Part shown: positions 1 through 9,565 of the stretch, in pieces
How the letters are laid out: each line of letters starts with the position of its first letter
Position numbering within the stretch: the first letter of the stretch is position 1
Assembly: GCA_964058845.1 (NCBI GenBank)
Contig: CAXKVR010000508.1
Location: 1 to 20,957 of the forward strand
Direction: 5' to 3'
Length of the DNA stretch: 20,957 bases
From: Carex sylvatica
Lineage: Eukaryota > Streptophyta > Magnoliopsida > Poales > Cyperaceae
Translations under genes and position numbers: made by a program
The notes under the pieces: model-generated
Seen by the model: only the letters and a program-made list of their open reading frames with translations
Told to the model about the DNA's origin: nothing
The model's database searches: none

Positions 1-1270
1 GACCAACCTTCGTATGTAATAATTAAATGGATAGATGAGCTACCTCAATCTAATGACGTTATACACACACCCATTTGAAACTAAATATAACTGGTTAGTA
101 ATTAAGTACAATACAAATGCCCACAAATATATTTATGTCCATTATTTTTTGTTAAATAAGGTTCTTTTTCATCGCATGCATGAGTTAAGAACAATTGGAC
201 ATAACTATACATATTTCATCTCTAAATTTGACTTGTTAATTACATGGTGCAGGCAGTTAATTAGTCTTTCCCTTTCTGGTGCCATTAGATTAGAAAATCA
301 GTGAAACAAAATTAACAACAAAAGGTTGCCTTATCTTACAAGCCTTTCTATTGTGTATATATCTTTTGAGCTAAGCCCGATCCAATAAGCTCAATAAGCC
401 CAAAAAGCAGGACCAATAAGCAAAATCATTTCCCTATTAATTTTACAATGAGAAAAGAGCAAAGTTAGTGTGTTATGCTCACTAAAAGGATTGGTGAGCA
501 TCAGTATTGTAAATAACAGTACGTGGTTATCGAACGGACAGAGTACTGTCAAGTGATTAATCGGTATATAACTGATTAATCGGAATTTTATGAACAATTT
601 AACGTTCTTATTAAATTTAGTATATATATCATAATTTATTTCACTCATTAAACTTATCAAATAAATTTAATTTTACTTAGTTCTATTATTATAACAATAT
701 GACACTACGTTTATTTTTTCTTAATACATAAGCACTTTACATGTGTAAGTAACACATATTTAATGAAAAAATAAATTTAAGAATTTTTTTTTCAAATACT
801 AATAATATATTATTTGAAAGAAATGAAATAATCCAACATAAAATTACTAAATTTAGTTTACGATAATAACTTAGTTTTATAAATAAATATATTGTACTAA
901 TTGAAAATTTTATATCAGTAATTAGTAAGAAAAATATATGATATATAAATAACAGAAGAATTAATCAATTTCAAAGTAAGTAAGAAAAAAAAAACATATA
1001 TAAAAAATATTGAATGTATATCCAAGCACAAATAAAACTACAATACATGATTTATAAAACTTATTATCACATACTATCACACAAAAAATCAATATGAAAA
1101 ATAAATATTCACTAGAATAAACAGAAATAAACGGGAATAAACAGACGATTAAACGGTAAAACAATCGATTAATCATTTTCATCTGCAAAAAGGCATCCGT
1201 TAAGTGTATTCGTAACTGTTTGGCCGATGTTAACGATTAAACGGTCGTTAAGACCGTTTTTTACAACATT
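1..1270. other. AT-rich intergenic DNA, no gene
   Basis: Very AT-rich sequence with no convincing coding region on either strand; the open frames here are short and low in complexity. Visible structure is limited to a small hairpin pairing ATGCTCAC at 475-482 with GTGAGCAT at 494-501, a second pairing ACAGTAC at 516-522 with GTACTGT at 543-549, and scattered copies of a GATTAA(T/A)CGG motif at both ends of the stretch. These suggest decayed transposon ends, but no complete element can be drawn. Confidence 0.6.
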
Positions 1271-1602
1271 GCTGAGTATAGCTCCAAAATATATCAGATT
1301 GACTTCAAAATAACGAATTCAACCCATTGAAACCATTATACTTCATGAGTGATGTGTGTAAATGCAAAATTTTAAAAAATTTCTTACAAAGTCAAGCAGT
1401 AAAAATAATTATGAAAAATAAAGTTTTATGAATTATTTTAAAGTATTCATTTTCATCATTTTTTACCGCTTGACTATATACTAAATGAATTTGAAATTTT
1501 CAAATTTTACATGTATACACATCACTCATGAAATAATTTGATTTCAACGGTCTGAATTTTTCATTTAAAATCACTCCAATAAATTTTGAAGCTTATGCTC
1601 AC
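1271..1602. mobile_element. Fold-back MITE-like element, about 330 bp
   Basis: The two halves are diverged inverted copies of each other. The left end GCTGAGTATAGCTCCAAAAT matches the reverse complement of the right end (GTGAGCATAAGCTTCAAAAT), and an internal 14-base block at 1344-1357 pairs exactly with 1517-1530. Arm identity is roughly 70 percent by eye. There is no coding capacity, so this would be a non-autonomous DNA transposon. No clear target-site duplication was found. A 66-base segment (1312-1377) resembles 19482-19547 near the other end of the window, which supports a dispersed family. Confidence 0.6.
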
Positions 1603-2050
1603 CTAACCTTCTTAGGCGAACATAGTACAAGCTAAATTTTAATTGTGAAAAAATATTCAAATAATTAAGATTCCCAACTATAATATTTCCTTGGTTTCAT
1701 TCCTGTTTAGAACAAATAGACTAGGTCATCTTTTAATCTACTAGACATTTTGAAACTATAGACCAAGTCTTGTATCAAAACCCAAATACAGAAATTAACA
1801 CCATCAATTCCAACTGGAAATGGCTGAAGAATATGTCACTATCAAAAGCAAACAAATTATGTTAAAAATTAAAATAAATATAACAATCAGTGTCAACTGT
1901 CATGGCAATAATTGACCAGGGAATCTTTTTAATTGTTCATTATAGAAACTTTGGTAACAAGAATCTTAATTAGCGTGTTTAAATATGAATAAACTAATAT
2001 AAATATAGATAAGATATATATTCAGTATCTGTTATTCTAAAAATAGTTGC

Positions 2051-2098
<48 letters not shown>

Positions 2099-2608
2099 TG
2101 TACTAATATTTTGAAATCATTCATTTAAGTATCTAACTTATATTCTGTATTTGGAGACCATAATTAAATTATAATTCTTAACGGATAAAATTACAATAAA
2201 AATGATGATAATAATTGGTAATGAATTGTGATAATCATTATTTGATCTAGTAACTAAGATAATATTCTTCTCTTCTGTTTCGTTATTTGTTCAAAACACA
2301 TCTAGGAGATTTAAGATTGGAATTGAACTCATATATTTTATATTAAGAAATAATTAAATATAAAAATCAAAATATTTTACTAATTATATGTCATAACCGT
2401 TGACATCCTTAAATAGGAACAAGTCGTATGAAATATATATAGTGATTGTTTAATTGACAGAATATTCTGCCTGTCGTTTGGCTGGAGGCAAATTGTTCAT
2501 ATTATTTCCAATTTAGTTTTTGCATATATGAAGATCAAAATGTTTAAGGAAGAATATATGATCAACCTAGTTAATTTTCGGTGGGTTTTTATTAATTGCG
2601 TATGTGCA
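1603..2608. other. AT-rich intergenic DNA, no gene
   Basis: No coding region, RNA gene or element with definable ends was found. The only clear structure is the AT microsatellite described separately. Confidence 0.6.
2054..2094. repeat. (AT)n microsatellite
   Basis: An uninterrupted run of alternating A and T, 41 bases or about 20 dinucleotide units. Such tracts change length readily and assemble poorly, so the exact count should be treated with caution. Confidence 0.95.
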
Positions 2609-2616
2609 TTGCATCT

Positions 2617-2884
2617 AGGGGTGCAAACGAAACTGATACGGTCAGACAATGGTAAAATCATATCCATATTTGTTTTTATTTTTTAAATACGGATTTGATA
2701 TTTAATAGATATGTATGGATATGAATTGAATATTGTATATCCGTAGATATATATATCTATTTGGATACGAATAATTAAAATTGAAAGTCATATTTCACGA
2801 ATATTTGAATATTAGATATCTGTATTTAACTTTTGAATACAGATTCGGATACGATCAGATATTATCCGATCTGTTTGCACCCCT
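2617..2884. mobile_element. hAT-like MITE with AGGGGTGCAAAC terminal repeats
   Basis: The left end AGGGGTGCAAAC (2617-2628) and the right end GTTTGCACCCCT (2873-2884) are perfect 12-base inverted repeats. The interior is AT-rich and built of degenerate words of the GGATATG/GGATACGA kind. TTGCATCT sits immediately left of the element (2609-2616) and again at 2890-2897, five bases beyond the right end. This looks like an 8-bp target-site duplication, the size made by hAT elements, separated from the right end by an extra AAAAT. No transposase is encoded. Confidence 0.7.
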
Positions 2885-3395
2885 AAAATTTGCATCTCAA
2901 CAATATTAAAAAGGTATGAGAAATTAGAAATATCCAATAAAAAAATGAGTCTGCATCGCAAAAGAGCATCTTTTTGAGTTGATGCTTCTCGGCCGTCTGA
3001 TTTTAAATGGAACCAATCCGACCACATTCTATAATTCAGGGTGCTCTTTAATATTAGTGCGAATCTAGTCTGCACGAATCTTAAAACAAATCGGACGGTT
3101 CATAAAAAATAATATATATATCCAACCGCGGACGATACGAATTCATAAAAAATAATATATATATCCAACTGCTCACAAATTATTGACGACATTTGAATAC
3201 GTAATCAAGAAGGTACGTAAGAATTAATAACATTCTCATTTAATAAGACAATAAATTAAACTAGCTACATAAAGTTAAATGAGCAATTAATAACATTCTC
3301 ATTTAATTTTTTGATTCCTTGATAAGTAAAAGAAGAAAAACAGAAACACAATTTAAGAACAATAAATTAAACTAGCTACATAATATATATATATA
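2885..3395. other. Intergenic DNA with patchwork direct duplications
   Basis: No gene is seen. Three exact direct repeats occur here. A 28-base block recurs at 3099-3126 and 3142-3169. A 23-base block recurs at 3222-3244 and 3285-3307. A 25-base block recurs at 3248-3272 and 3359-3383. The last two are interleaved in the same order, as expected from a local duplication later broken by an insertion or deletion. Confidence 0.75.
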
Positions 3396-3802
3396 GGGGT
3401 TGGCTAAATTGCTGCTGGCAGCATTTCGGCCCGAGGTGCTGCCGGCTGTTTTTTTATTTTGTAATGTCCAAAAAACAAATCCAAACCGTTAGATGTTTAA
3501 TCCATATTATAATCTACTTGGAGACCAAATTTTACATTTTTCTGAATTTTTTTACTATTTATTAAGCTGGTTTGAAAACTGCTGATTTCAATGCTGCAGA
3601 AATTTACTGAAATCAGCAGTTTTCAAACCAGCTTAATAAATAGTAAAAAAATTCAGAAAAATGTAAAATTTGGTCTCCAAGTAGATTATAATATGGATTA
3701 AACATCTAACGGTTTGGATTTATTGTTTGGACATCAAAAAATAAAAAAACAGCCGGCAGCACCTCGGACCGAAATGCTGCCAGCAGCAATTTAGCCAACC
3801 CC
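3396..3802. mobile_element. Long hairpin (fold-back) transposon, about 407 bp
   Basis: Nearly the whole element is one inverted repeat. The left arm 3396-3590 pairs with 3608-3802 with no net gap, leaving a 17-base loop (3591-3607). Ends are GGGGTTGGCTAAATTGC and its complement, and only a handful of mismatches are visible. Both flanks are TA dinucleotide runs, so the insertion site was probably a TA-rich tract. A TA or TATATATA duplication would fit, but its size cannot be fixed. There is no coding capacity. The superfamily is unclear: arms this long are common in Mutator-like elements, while a TA target would suit Tc1/mariner-type elements. A transcript through it would form a long double-stranded stem, a possible small-RNA source. 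Confidence 0.85.
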
Positions 3803-3822
3803 TATATATATATATATATATG

Positions 3823-4300
3823 GAAAAATTGTGAGAATGCCACTCTAAAACTTTAAAATTGTGAGAATGCCTCTTCAAAGTTAAAAATTATAAAAAAACC
3901 ATTATAAACTTGGTTATTTGTAAAATTGTCATTTATATCGTATTAATTTTATTAAAAAAAATAATAATAATAATTTTGGACTAAAATACCCTTCTCTTCT
4001 CGTACAAACTTGTGAACCGTTCTCTGTGAAGGCACAAGCCCTTGCCCTAGCCCACTTCCGCCTCCATACGTTCTCCTCTCTGAGGCGCAGTGGTAGAATT
4101 TGCAACAGGAAAAATGGCTCCGTTCGTCTCTCTGAGCCCTAGCCCTAGCCCGCTTCCGCCTCAACCGTGCTTCTCCGCCTCACTCAATATGAGTTTCAAC
4201 AGGAACCACTTCCACCTCACTCAATATAAGCTTCAACCGCGCTTCTCCGCCTCCATACATGCTCCGTTCTTCTCTCTCTGAAGGCACGAACCATACAGCA
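3823..4300. repeat. GC-rich island with shuffled direct repeats
   Basis: After a 30-base tandem repeat of an ATTGTGAGAATGCC word (about 3830-3870), roughly 4020-4290 is markedly richer in C and G than its surroundings and made of rearranged repeat words. GCCCTAGCCC(A/G)CTTCCGCCTC occurs at 4044-4064 and 4142-4162. CAACCG(T/C)GCTTCTCCGCCTC occurs at 4162-4181 and 4234-4253. CACTCAATAT(G/A)AG(T/C)TTCAAC occurs at 4181-4200 and 4218-4237. An open frame from the ATG at 4114 to 4281 exists, but its product is a serine/proline-rich translation of the repeats and matches nothing I know. It could be the leader region of a decayed transposon. Confidence 0.6.
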
Positions 4301-5977
4301 GCCCATGGTGTACGAGATCAGCGCAACCTTCTACAGCGATCTGAGGATAGTAAACTTTCTTATAATTCTGAGCCTAATTAGGTATGCTAAATAAAAGTAT
4401 ACTCCTTCCAATGCTTAATTTTTATTGTATTTTATTCCATTGCGGGTTGTTGATTTTCCCGAATGGACTTGATCAATCGTTACAATTGTTGCCATTTTGA
4501 GGTTTGACTGTGCTTGCCTTTCCCTGTGAGTATGGCTGTGCCATTTCCTTGTTGATTTGTGCTGATTGGTTCTGTTCGAGACATACTGGTGCTGACTTAC
4601 TGGATGTATTTTGGGGCATTAAAGTTCTGTTCAATGTGGTTCAATTATGCATTTTTCTTATGAATATGGAGATTTTAAGTTTCAGTGATTTACATACTTC
4701 TGAAATTTATGTGCATATATATGCATAGTGTAATTAAACTAGACTTAATAATATTACTTTTGATGGTGAGTCAAGATTAATCAATGTTTTAGGCTTGGCA
4801 TGCAGAGGATTAAATAAAAATGTAGGATTACTTTAAACAAGCTAAAATTTAGTTATAAGCGTAAAATTAAATTAAGAAATTGGAAAATCAGAATATCTCT
4901 ATTTATTCTATATTAGATAATATCGTACTTAACATATTTAAACCGTAGTATCTATTTTTTCTTAATTTTTTTATTAAGTGGGATATACACCCTTCATTAC
5001 TGAAACCAGAAATTGGTCTAGCGGTACCTAACCTCTGGTACAGTTACAAACTTTAACAGAAATACATCCAAGTAAAGAATATTGCAGTTTCTAAGCAAAA
5101 TCCCTAATACAAACAAACAGCTAGTTGTTGGTTTATGCATGCATGCATGACCTATTTTAGCTTGATTTAGTAATTTGGGATTAATAAGGGCTTTTTTTGT
5201 GAACTTAATAATTTACACTTTCGCTGTGGTTATCTTATCGTTTTCTTTGAATTTGTTGTTCCACAGGCTGGAATTGTGAAGTAAGACATCAAGCTTCATG
5301 GTTTCTAAAGCTTCTTAGATTGGCTGATTAAATGATGTTTCCTAGCATTATGTGGCTTAAATCTCTAGCAACTGGTACTGGACCAGATGGCATTGTACCA
5401 TTTATACCTTGCTGTTTTTTTGTCATTTTATTGTGCTGTAATACATAGCTTGCATTATTGAGACCCTGGTAATGAGACCCTGTGCTGTTTTTAATTGTGC
5501 TGCTTTGTCATTTATTGCTATTTTGTCATTTTATTGTGCTGTTTTTTAATGTGCTGTATCATTTAGGTATTATTTAGTTTGCATTATTTAGGTATTATTT
5601 AGATCATGTCATGTGCTGTATCAGTTTACAAAAAGAAGTTCCATGCCTGCTCTTTGGTTATACTCTTTGATTAATGATTTTGTTCAAGTCTTGTTTTGCC
5701 TCTGGTTGATATGCGCCCATCAATTGGCATTTCCCAAACGAAGGGGAGTTCAGGTTTGTTCGTACTGTTTGTTGCAAAAACGTATTTTTAGATAGGAGCC
5801 GAAGTCATGGATCTACCTATTTCATTGTATCGAGTGTATTTATTGAGTTCTACTAAATCCAAGAAAAGTTCAGAAAATGATAAAATAGCAACGGAATTGA
5901 ATTGATAACCAGATCCATATTCTTGCCATCAAAATACATTTATACACTAATTAACTATTCGTAAATGCACTTCTATA
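4301..5977. other. Intergenic DNA, no supported gene
   Basis: No recognisable protein is encoded. Splice-like signals are scattered about but do not join conserved coding blocks. Between 5400 and 5620 there are degenerate direct repeats of TTTATTGTGCTGT-type words and two adjacent copies of ATTTAGGTATTATTTAG (about 5564-5602). The stretch may be the interior of a decayed transposon, given the repeat island to its left and the possible protein tail to its right. Confidence 0.4.
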
Positions 5978-6148
5978 CTACTTGCATATAATTACAATCA
6001 AAATACTAATCATCAGACCAACAATTACAACAAGAAGGAATATTATCTTCTCTGCTAATGTAACAATTTGAGAGTTTTGTTTCTTCAATTTTCTAATTTC
6101 ATTATCAAATTGAGTGACAACTCCGGCATGCTTGGGATCATTTCGCAT
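5978..6148 (-). pseudogene. Possible remnant: short coiled-coil plus membrane-anchor tail
   Basis: Reading leftwards from the ATG at 6148-6146 to the TAG at 5980-5978 gives 56 residues. The middle (about residues 12-28) is charged and helix-like, with EIRKLKKQN. The last 21 or so residues are almost purely hydrophobic (IIFLLVVIVGLMISILIVII), ending CK. This coiled-coil-then-membrane-anchor layout resembles the C-terminal tail of plant GRF-type zinc-finger proteins, many of which travel with transposons. The zinc finger itself is not readable upstream: the same frame meets a stop just before the ATG region. The GRF assignment is inference from the tail alone. Confidence 0.25.
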
Positions 6149-6501
6149 ACCCACAACTCCAATGCCACAAAGATATGTCTCATAGTTCTCTTCTTACATC
6201 CAGAACGTGCACGAAAATGTGTTTTGCAAAATAAATAGCACTCAATTTTGTTTTGATGATACTCAAGACCCTAGGTCTCTTTTGCAAACTTGTACATGAA
6301 GGTTCTACCATATTTGCAAATTAAACCAGAATTTCTCATACTTGCAAGTCCTCATTTTTTGACTGTTTGCAAATTTTATCAAATTAGAAACAAACATAAT
6401 ACTACTACTTTTTCATATTAACTCAGATCAGATCTTTTCATAAGTTGATGTAAACTAAGAAGCCAGAATTGCTAAATTTTATTACACACTGACAGCATTA
6501 A
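6149..6501. other. Intergenic DNA, no supported gene
   Basis: No intact frame. On the minus strand, words such as TTGCAAATATGG and TTTGCAAAAGAGACC recur between about 6250 and 6390. They resemble the repeated motifs in the long terminal inverted repeats of some Mutator-like elements, but no matching partner end was found on the left side. Confidence 0.3.
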
Positions 6502-7760
6502 TGTAATAGCCCAAAAATATCATACTAATCTGGTAACTGGGAGCTTGCACAAATGCTGAAGAGTATAGGTGTACAGGTTGATATAGGTTGATATGGACTA
6601 ATACAGGACATAAATAAGTAGATAACAATGAGGTTTCCGATTAAAAGATGCTAAATTAAATCTTATCCCCTAAATTGTGTTTTTAATTTCAAATAGCAAC
6701 AACTTTCAAATCTATTGAAAAGCATATAGCATTAACAGAGAACTTTAAGACTACACAATAATTACCATATCAATGGTCATCTCTGTACATTTACAATTTT
6801 TGCCTATGTACACTGGTTACTATTTTGAGTGATATAATGACAAGTCCACTAATGAACAAGGAAAGAGTCACAGAAAAACCTATTGAATGATTAAGCCTCA
6901 ATAATTCTATTTTGCACACTATTCATAATATCATGAGACAAGAATAGACACGAAAATTAGTGGATCTAGTAACTAATTACTATGTCGTCTGGATAACTAT
7001 AATATAATGATAGAACCTCTTATAGTCAATTATATAAAATTTTATATTATTGCCAACACGACATGGATCCTCTATACGGTCACACCAACTGAAGAGAAAC
7101 AACAAGTATTTTACATTTTATGATGATGTATATGAGATAAAATACATGAGATGAAATGCTAAAATAAAATGTCAAAATATGACATGCTTAGACCATAAAT
7201 AAATTTGTGAAAAATTATGCGAATATTATTTGGTATAATATTTTAATGCATTATAAGAATAATAGAGACACTGCATAATAGAATAATATGACTAATATTA
7301 TTTGTTCATAAATTAATTTATTGAACCAACCATAAGATGAGATTAAAGAGAGCATGAGATGGCTAAACAAAGCTAGTGACATTTGTGTAATTAATTCAAA
7401 CCTTACACAAAGGGTTACCCTAACCCTTGTCTATTTAAGGGGGCTCATTTGGGAGAAAAAGATGCTAATTTTCTGCCATATACCCTAGCCAAAATCAGCC
7501 CCTTTGAGCAGCCACGTTTTTTCTTTCTCCTTGGCCGAAACTTTGAAGGGAGGCTCTCATCTCTCATCTTTTCTTGCTAGGTGGTTGGATCTAAGATCTA
7601 AACTTCACATCCATCTATCTAAGAGGTGTGCTAGTTTTTTGTTTAGGTTCAAGGTGAACCAAGAGGTGGAGAGGCTCTTCAATCGAAGATGTGGTTTCCA
7701 AGAGATATAGAAGGAAAATCAATTTCCCTCTAATCAAGAGATTTGACAATCTCTTTAGGT
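6502..7760 (+). mobile_element. Possible solo LTR of a Gypsy (Del/Tekay-like) retrotransposon
   Basis: TGTAATAGCCC at 6502-6512 resembles the start of many plant Gypsy LTRs, especially the Del/Tekay group. About 900 bp on, CTATTTAAGGGGGCTC (from 7431) looks like an LTR core promoter. It is followed by a pyrimidine-rich, moderately GC-rich leader-like segment (about 7480-7720) unlike the AT-rich flanks. The right end cannot be fixed, and I found neither a 5-bp target-site duplication nor a primer-binding site. An open frame at 7504-7710 in this segment has no ATG start and matches nothing known. Confidence 0.3.
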
Positions 7761-7970
7761 AAAAGATCTCTCATTTCTCTTGCAATAGAATAGATGAAAG
7801 GTATTTGTTTTATTTAGTGCACATGTGGTATTTGTTTAAATTCCTAATATAAAATCTTGCTTGCTATTGTCATAAAATCAAGGTCATCCGTTTATTGAGT
7901 CTTTTAGTAATTAAAAAATTTTAATTTCTCACCATATGAGCATACACATGAAATCCTTACATCTGCATCA

Positions 7971-8045
7971 CTATAAAAAGATCCCATGAATCTCTTCTCA
8001 AACAAACCCTACAACTCAAAAGTCAAAACATCTCCTTAAGTTGCA
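7971..8045 (+). promoter_or_regulatory. TATA box and short leader of the AMT1 copy
   Basis: TATAAAA at 7973-7979 lies 67 bases before the ATG at 8046. That spacing predicts transcription starting near 8005-8010 and a leader of about 40 bases, which is A/C-rich and free of upstream ATG codons after about 7990. The core promoter therefore looks usable even though the reading frame downstream is broken. Confidence 0.6.
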
Positions 8046-9565
8046 ATGTCAAGCTATGCAGCTGAGCTGGCAACAATGCTGAGCGGCGCTGGCAATGCGA
8101 CCGGGGCTGCCGACTTATTATGCGGGCAGTTAAACTCTGTATCGAACCAGATAACCGACTCGAGCTATGCCATCAGCGCCACCTACCTCCTCTTCTCTGC
8201 GTACCTCGTTTTTGTCATGCAGCTCGACTTTGCCATGCTCTCTGCCAGGTCCATTCATGCCCAAAACACGGTCAATATCATGCTTCTAAATGTTCTTGAT
8301 GCTTGCACTGGTGCTCTCTTCTACTATCTATTCAGTTTCGCATTTGCTTTCGGAACACCTTCTAATGCTTTCATCGGCGACCATTTTTCGGCCTGAAGAA
8401 GTTACTTCAGACCGGTTTTGACTATCCGTTCTTTCTCTATCAGTGGGCCTTTGCCATTGTTGCAGCCGGCATCACGTCTGGATTGATAGCGGAGAGAACC
8501 TAGTTTGTTGCTTATCTCATTTACTCAGCTTTACTTACCGGGTTCGTCTACCCGGTCACATCCCACTGGTTTTGGTCTGCTGATGGTTGGGCCAGTGCAA
8601 GTAAAAATACCGGTGACTCGCTTTTGTTCAATTTTTGTGTCATTGATTTCGTCGGGTCTGGTGTTGTGCACATGGTCGGTGGATTTGTCGGTTTATGGGG
8701 GGCACTTATCGAGGGTCCCCGTCTTGGTCGGTTCACCCGTGATGAAATCCAGGCCGTGCCTCTACGTGGGCACAGTGCTTCCTTGGTTGTTCTTGGTACC
8801 TTTCTTCTTTGGTTTGGCTGGTACGGTTTCAACCCGGGATCCTTCATTGTGATTGATAAAGCATACGGCAAGTCTGGATCGTTCTACGACCAGTGGTCAG
8901 CTGTCGGACGTACTGCTGTCACCACTACTCTTGCCGGTAGTGTTGTCGGCTTAACTACTCTTTTTGTGAAGTACCTACTGACAGGCAAATGGAAAGCGAT
9001 CGATGTGTGCAACGGGATCCTCGGGGGGTTTGCGGCAGTAACATCAGGTTGCTCCGTGGTTGACCCGTGGGCTGCCGTGATTTGTGGTTTCATATCGGCT
9101 TTGGTGTTGATTGGAGGCAACTTGATTGCAGAAAGGATAGAGTTCGATGATCCGCTAGAGGCGACTCAGTTGCATGGCGGGTGCAGTGCATGGGGCATCA
9201 GCTTCACCGCTCTATTTGCACGAGAGAAGTACGTGAACGAGGTGTACCCGGGCCACCCGGGACGTCCATATGGTTTGTTTATGGGCGGTGGCAGTCGGCT
9301 TTTGGGTGCACATATGGTGGCGATCGTAGCGATCTTTGGATGGGTGAGTTTAACCATAGCACCTTTGTTCTTTCTTCTTAACAAGCTTGATATGCTTAGG
9401 TTTTCACGAAATGATGAGTTGAAAGGTATGGATGCGGTATACCATAATGGTTCGGCACATGAGATCCGTGCCGTGAATGGTGCTGGCAACATCGCCGAGC
9501 TCCAACTCGCTGAGGCTCATGAGCATCAGGTGGGGGCTCCTCCCGCTCAAGGCAATGTGGTGTAA
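8046..9565 (+). pseudogene. AMT1: AMT1-type ammonium transporter, frame broken twice
   Basis: AMT1 proteins carry ammonium across the plasma membrane as trimers with 11 membrane helices each. The locus is intronless, as is usual for AMT1, and would encode about 505 residues, a normal length. Both pore histidines are present: VVHMVGG (codons near 8660) and QLHGGC (near 9175). [11 protein letters not shown] and [13 protein letters not shown] are intact. Two lesions break the frame. One T is missing from the T run at 8385-8389, where HFFGLK is expected, giving a TGA at 8394-8396. An in-frame TAG at 8501-8503 replaces the Gln codon of AERTQFVAYL. Past the first lesion, family-like sequence continues without further breaks to the TAA at 9563-9565. 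Several otherwise conserved positions are changed: QLGFAMLCAG reads [10 protein letters not shown], and the C-terminal regulatory GMDxTRHGG reads [10 protein letters not shown] young pseudogene is most likely; an assembly error could explain the T-run lesion alone. Confidence 0.85.

Noticed and set aside
391..1188. Minus-strand frames at 391-660 and 961-1188
   Set aside because: Their Phe/Ile/Leu/Tyr-rich composition is what translating AT-rich DNA produces; no motif seen.
2812..3169. Minus-strand frame at 2812-3075 and the repeats beside it as a possible CRISPR-like array
   Set aside because: The frame runs into a MITE end, and the repeats are few, irregularly spaced and AT-rich in plant DNA.
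8505..8852. 115-residue + strand frame within AMT1
   Set aside because: It is the wrong frame; the AMT1 frame reads through here with conserved motifs.
8548..9492. Open frames on the minus strand across the AMT1 locus (8548-8871, 8884-9120, 9166-9492)
   Set aside because: They are antisense to strongly conserved transporter sequence, and their products resemble no known family.
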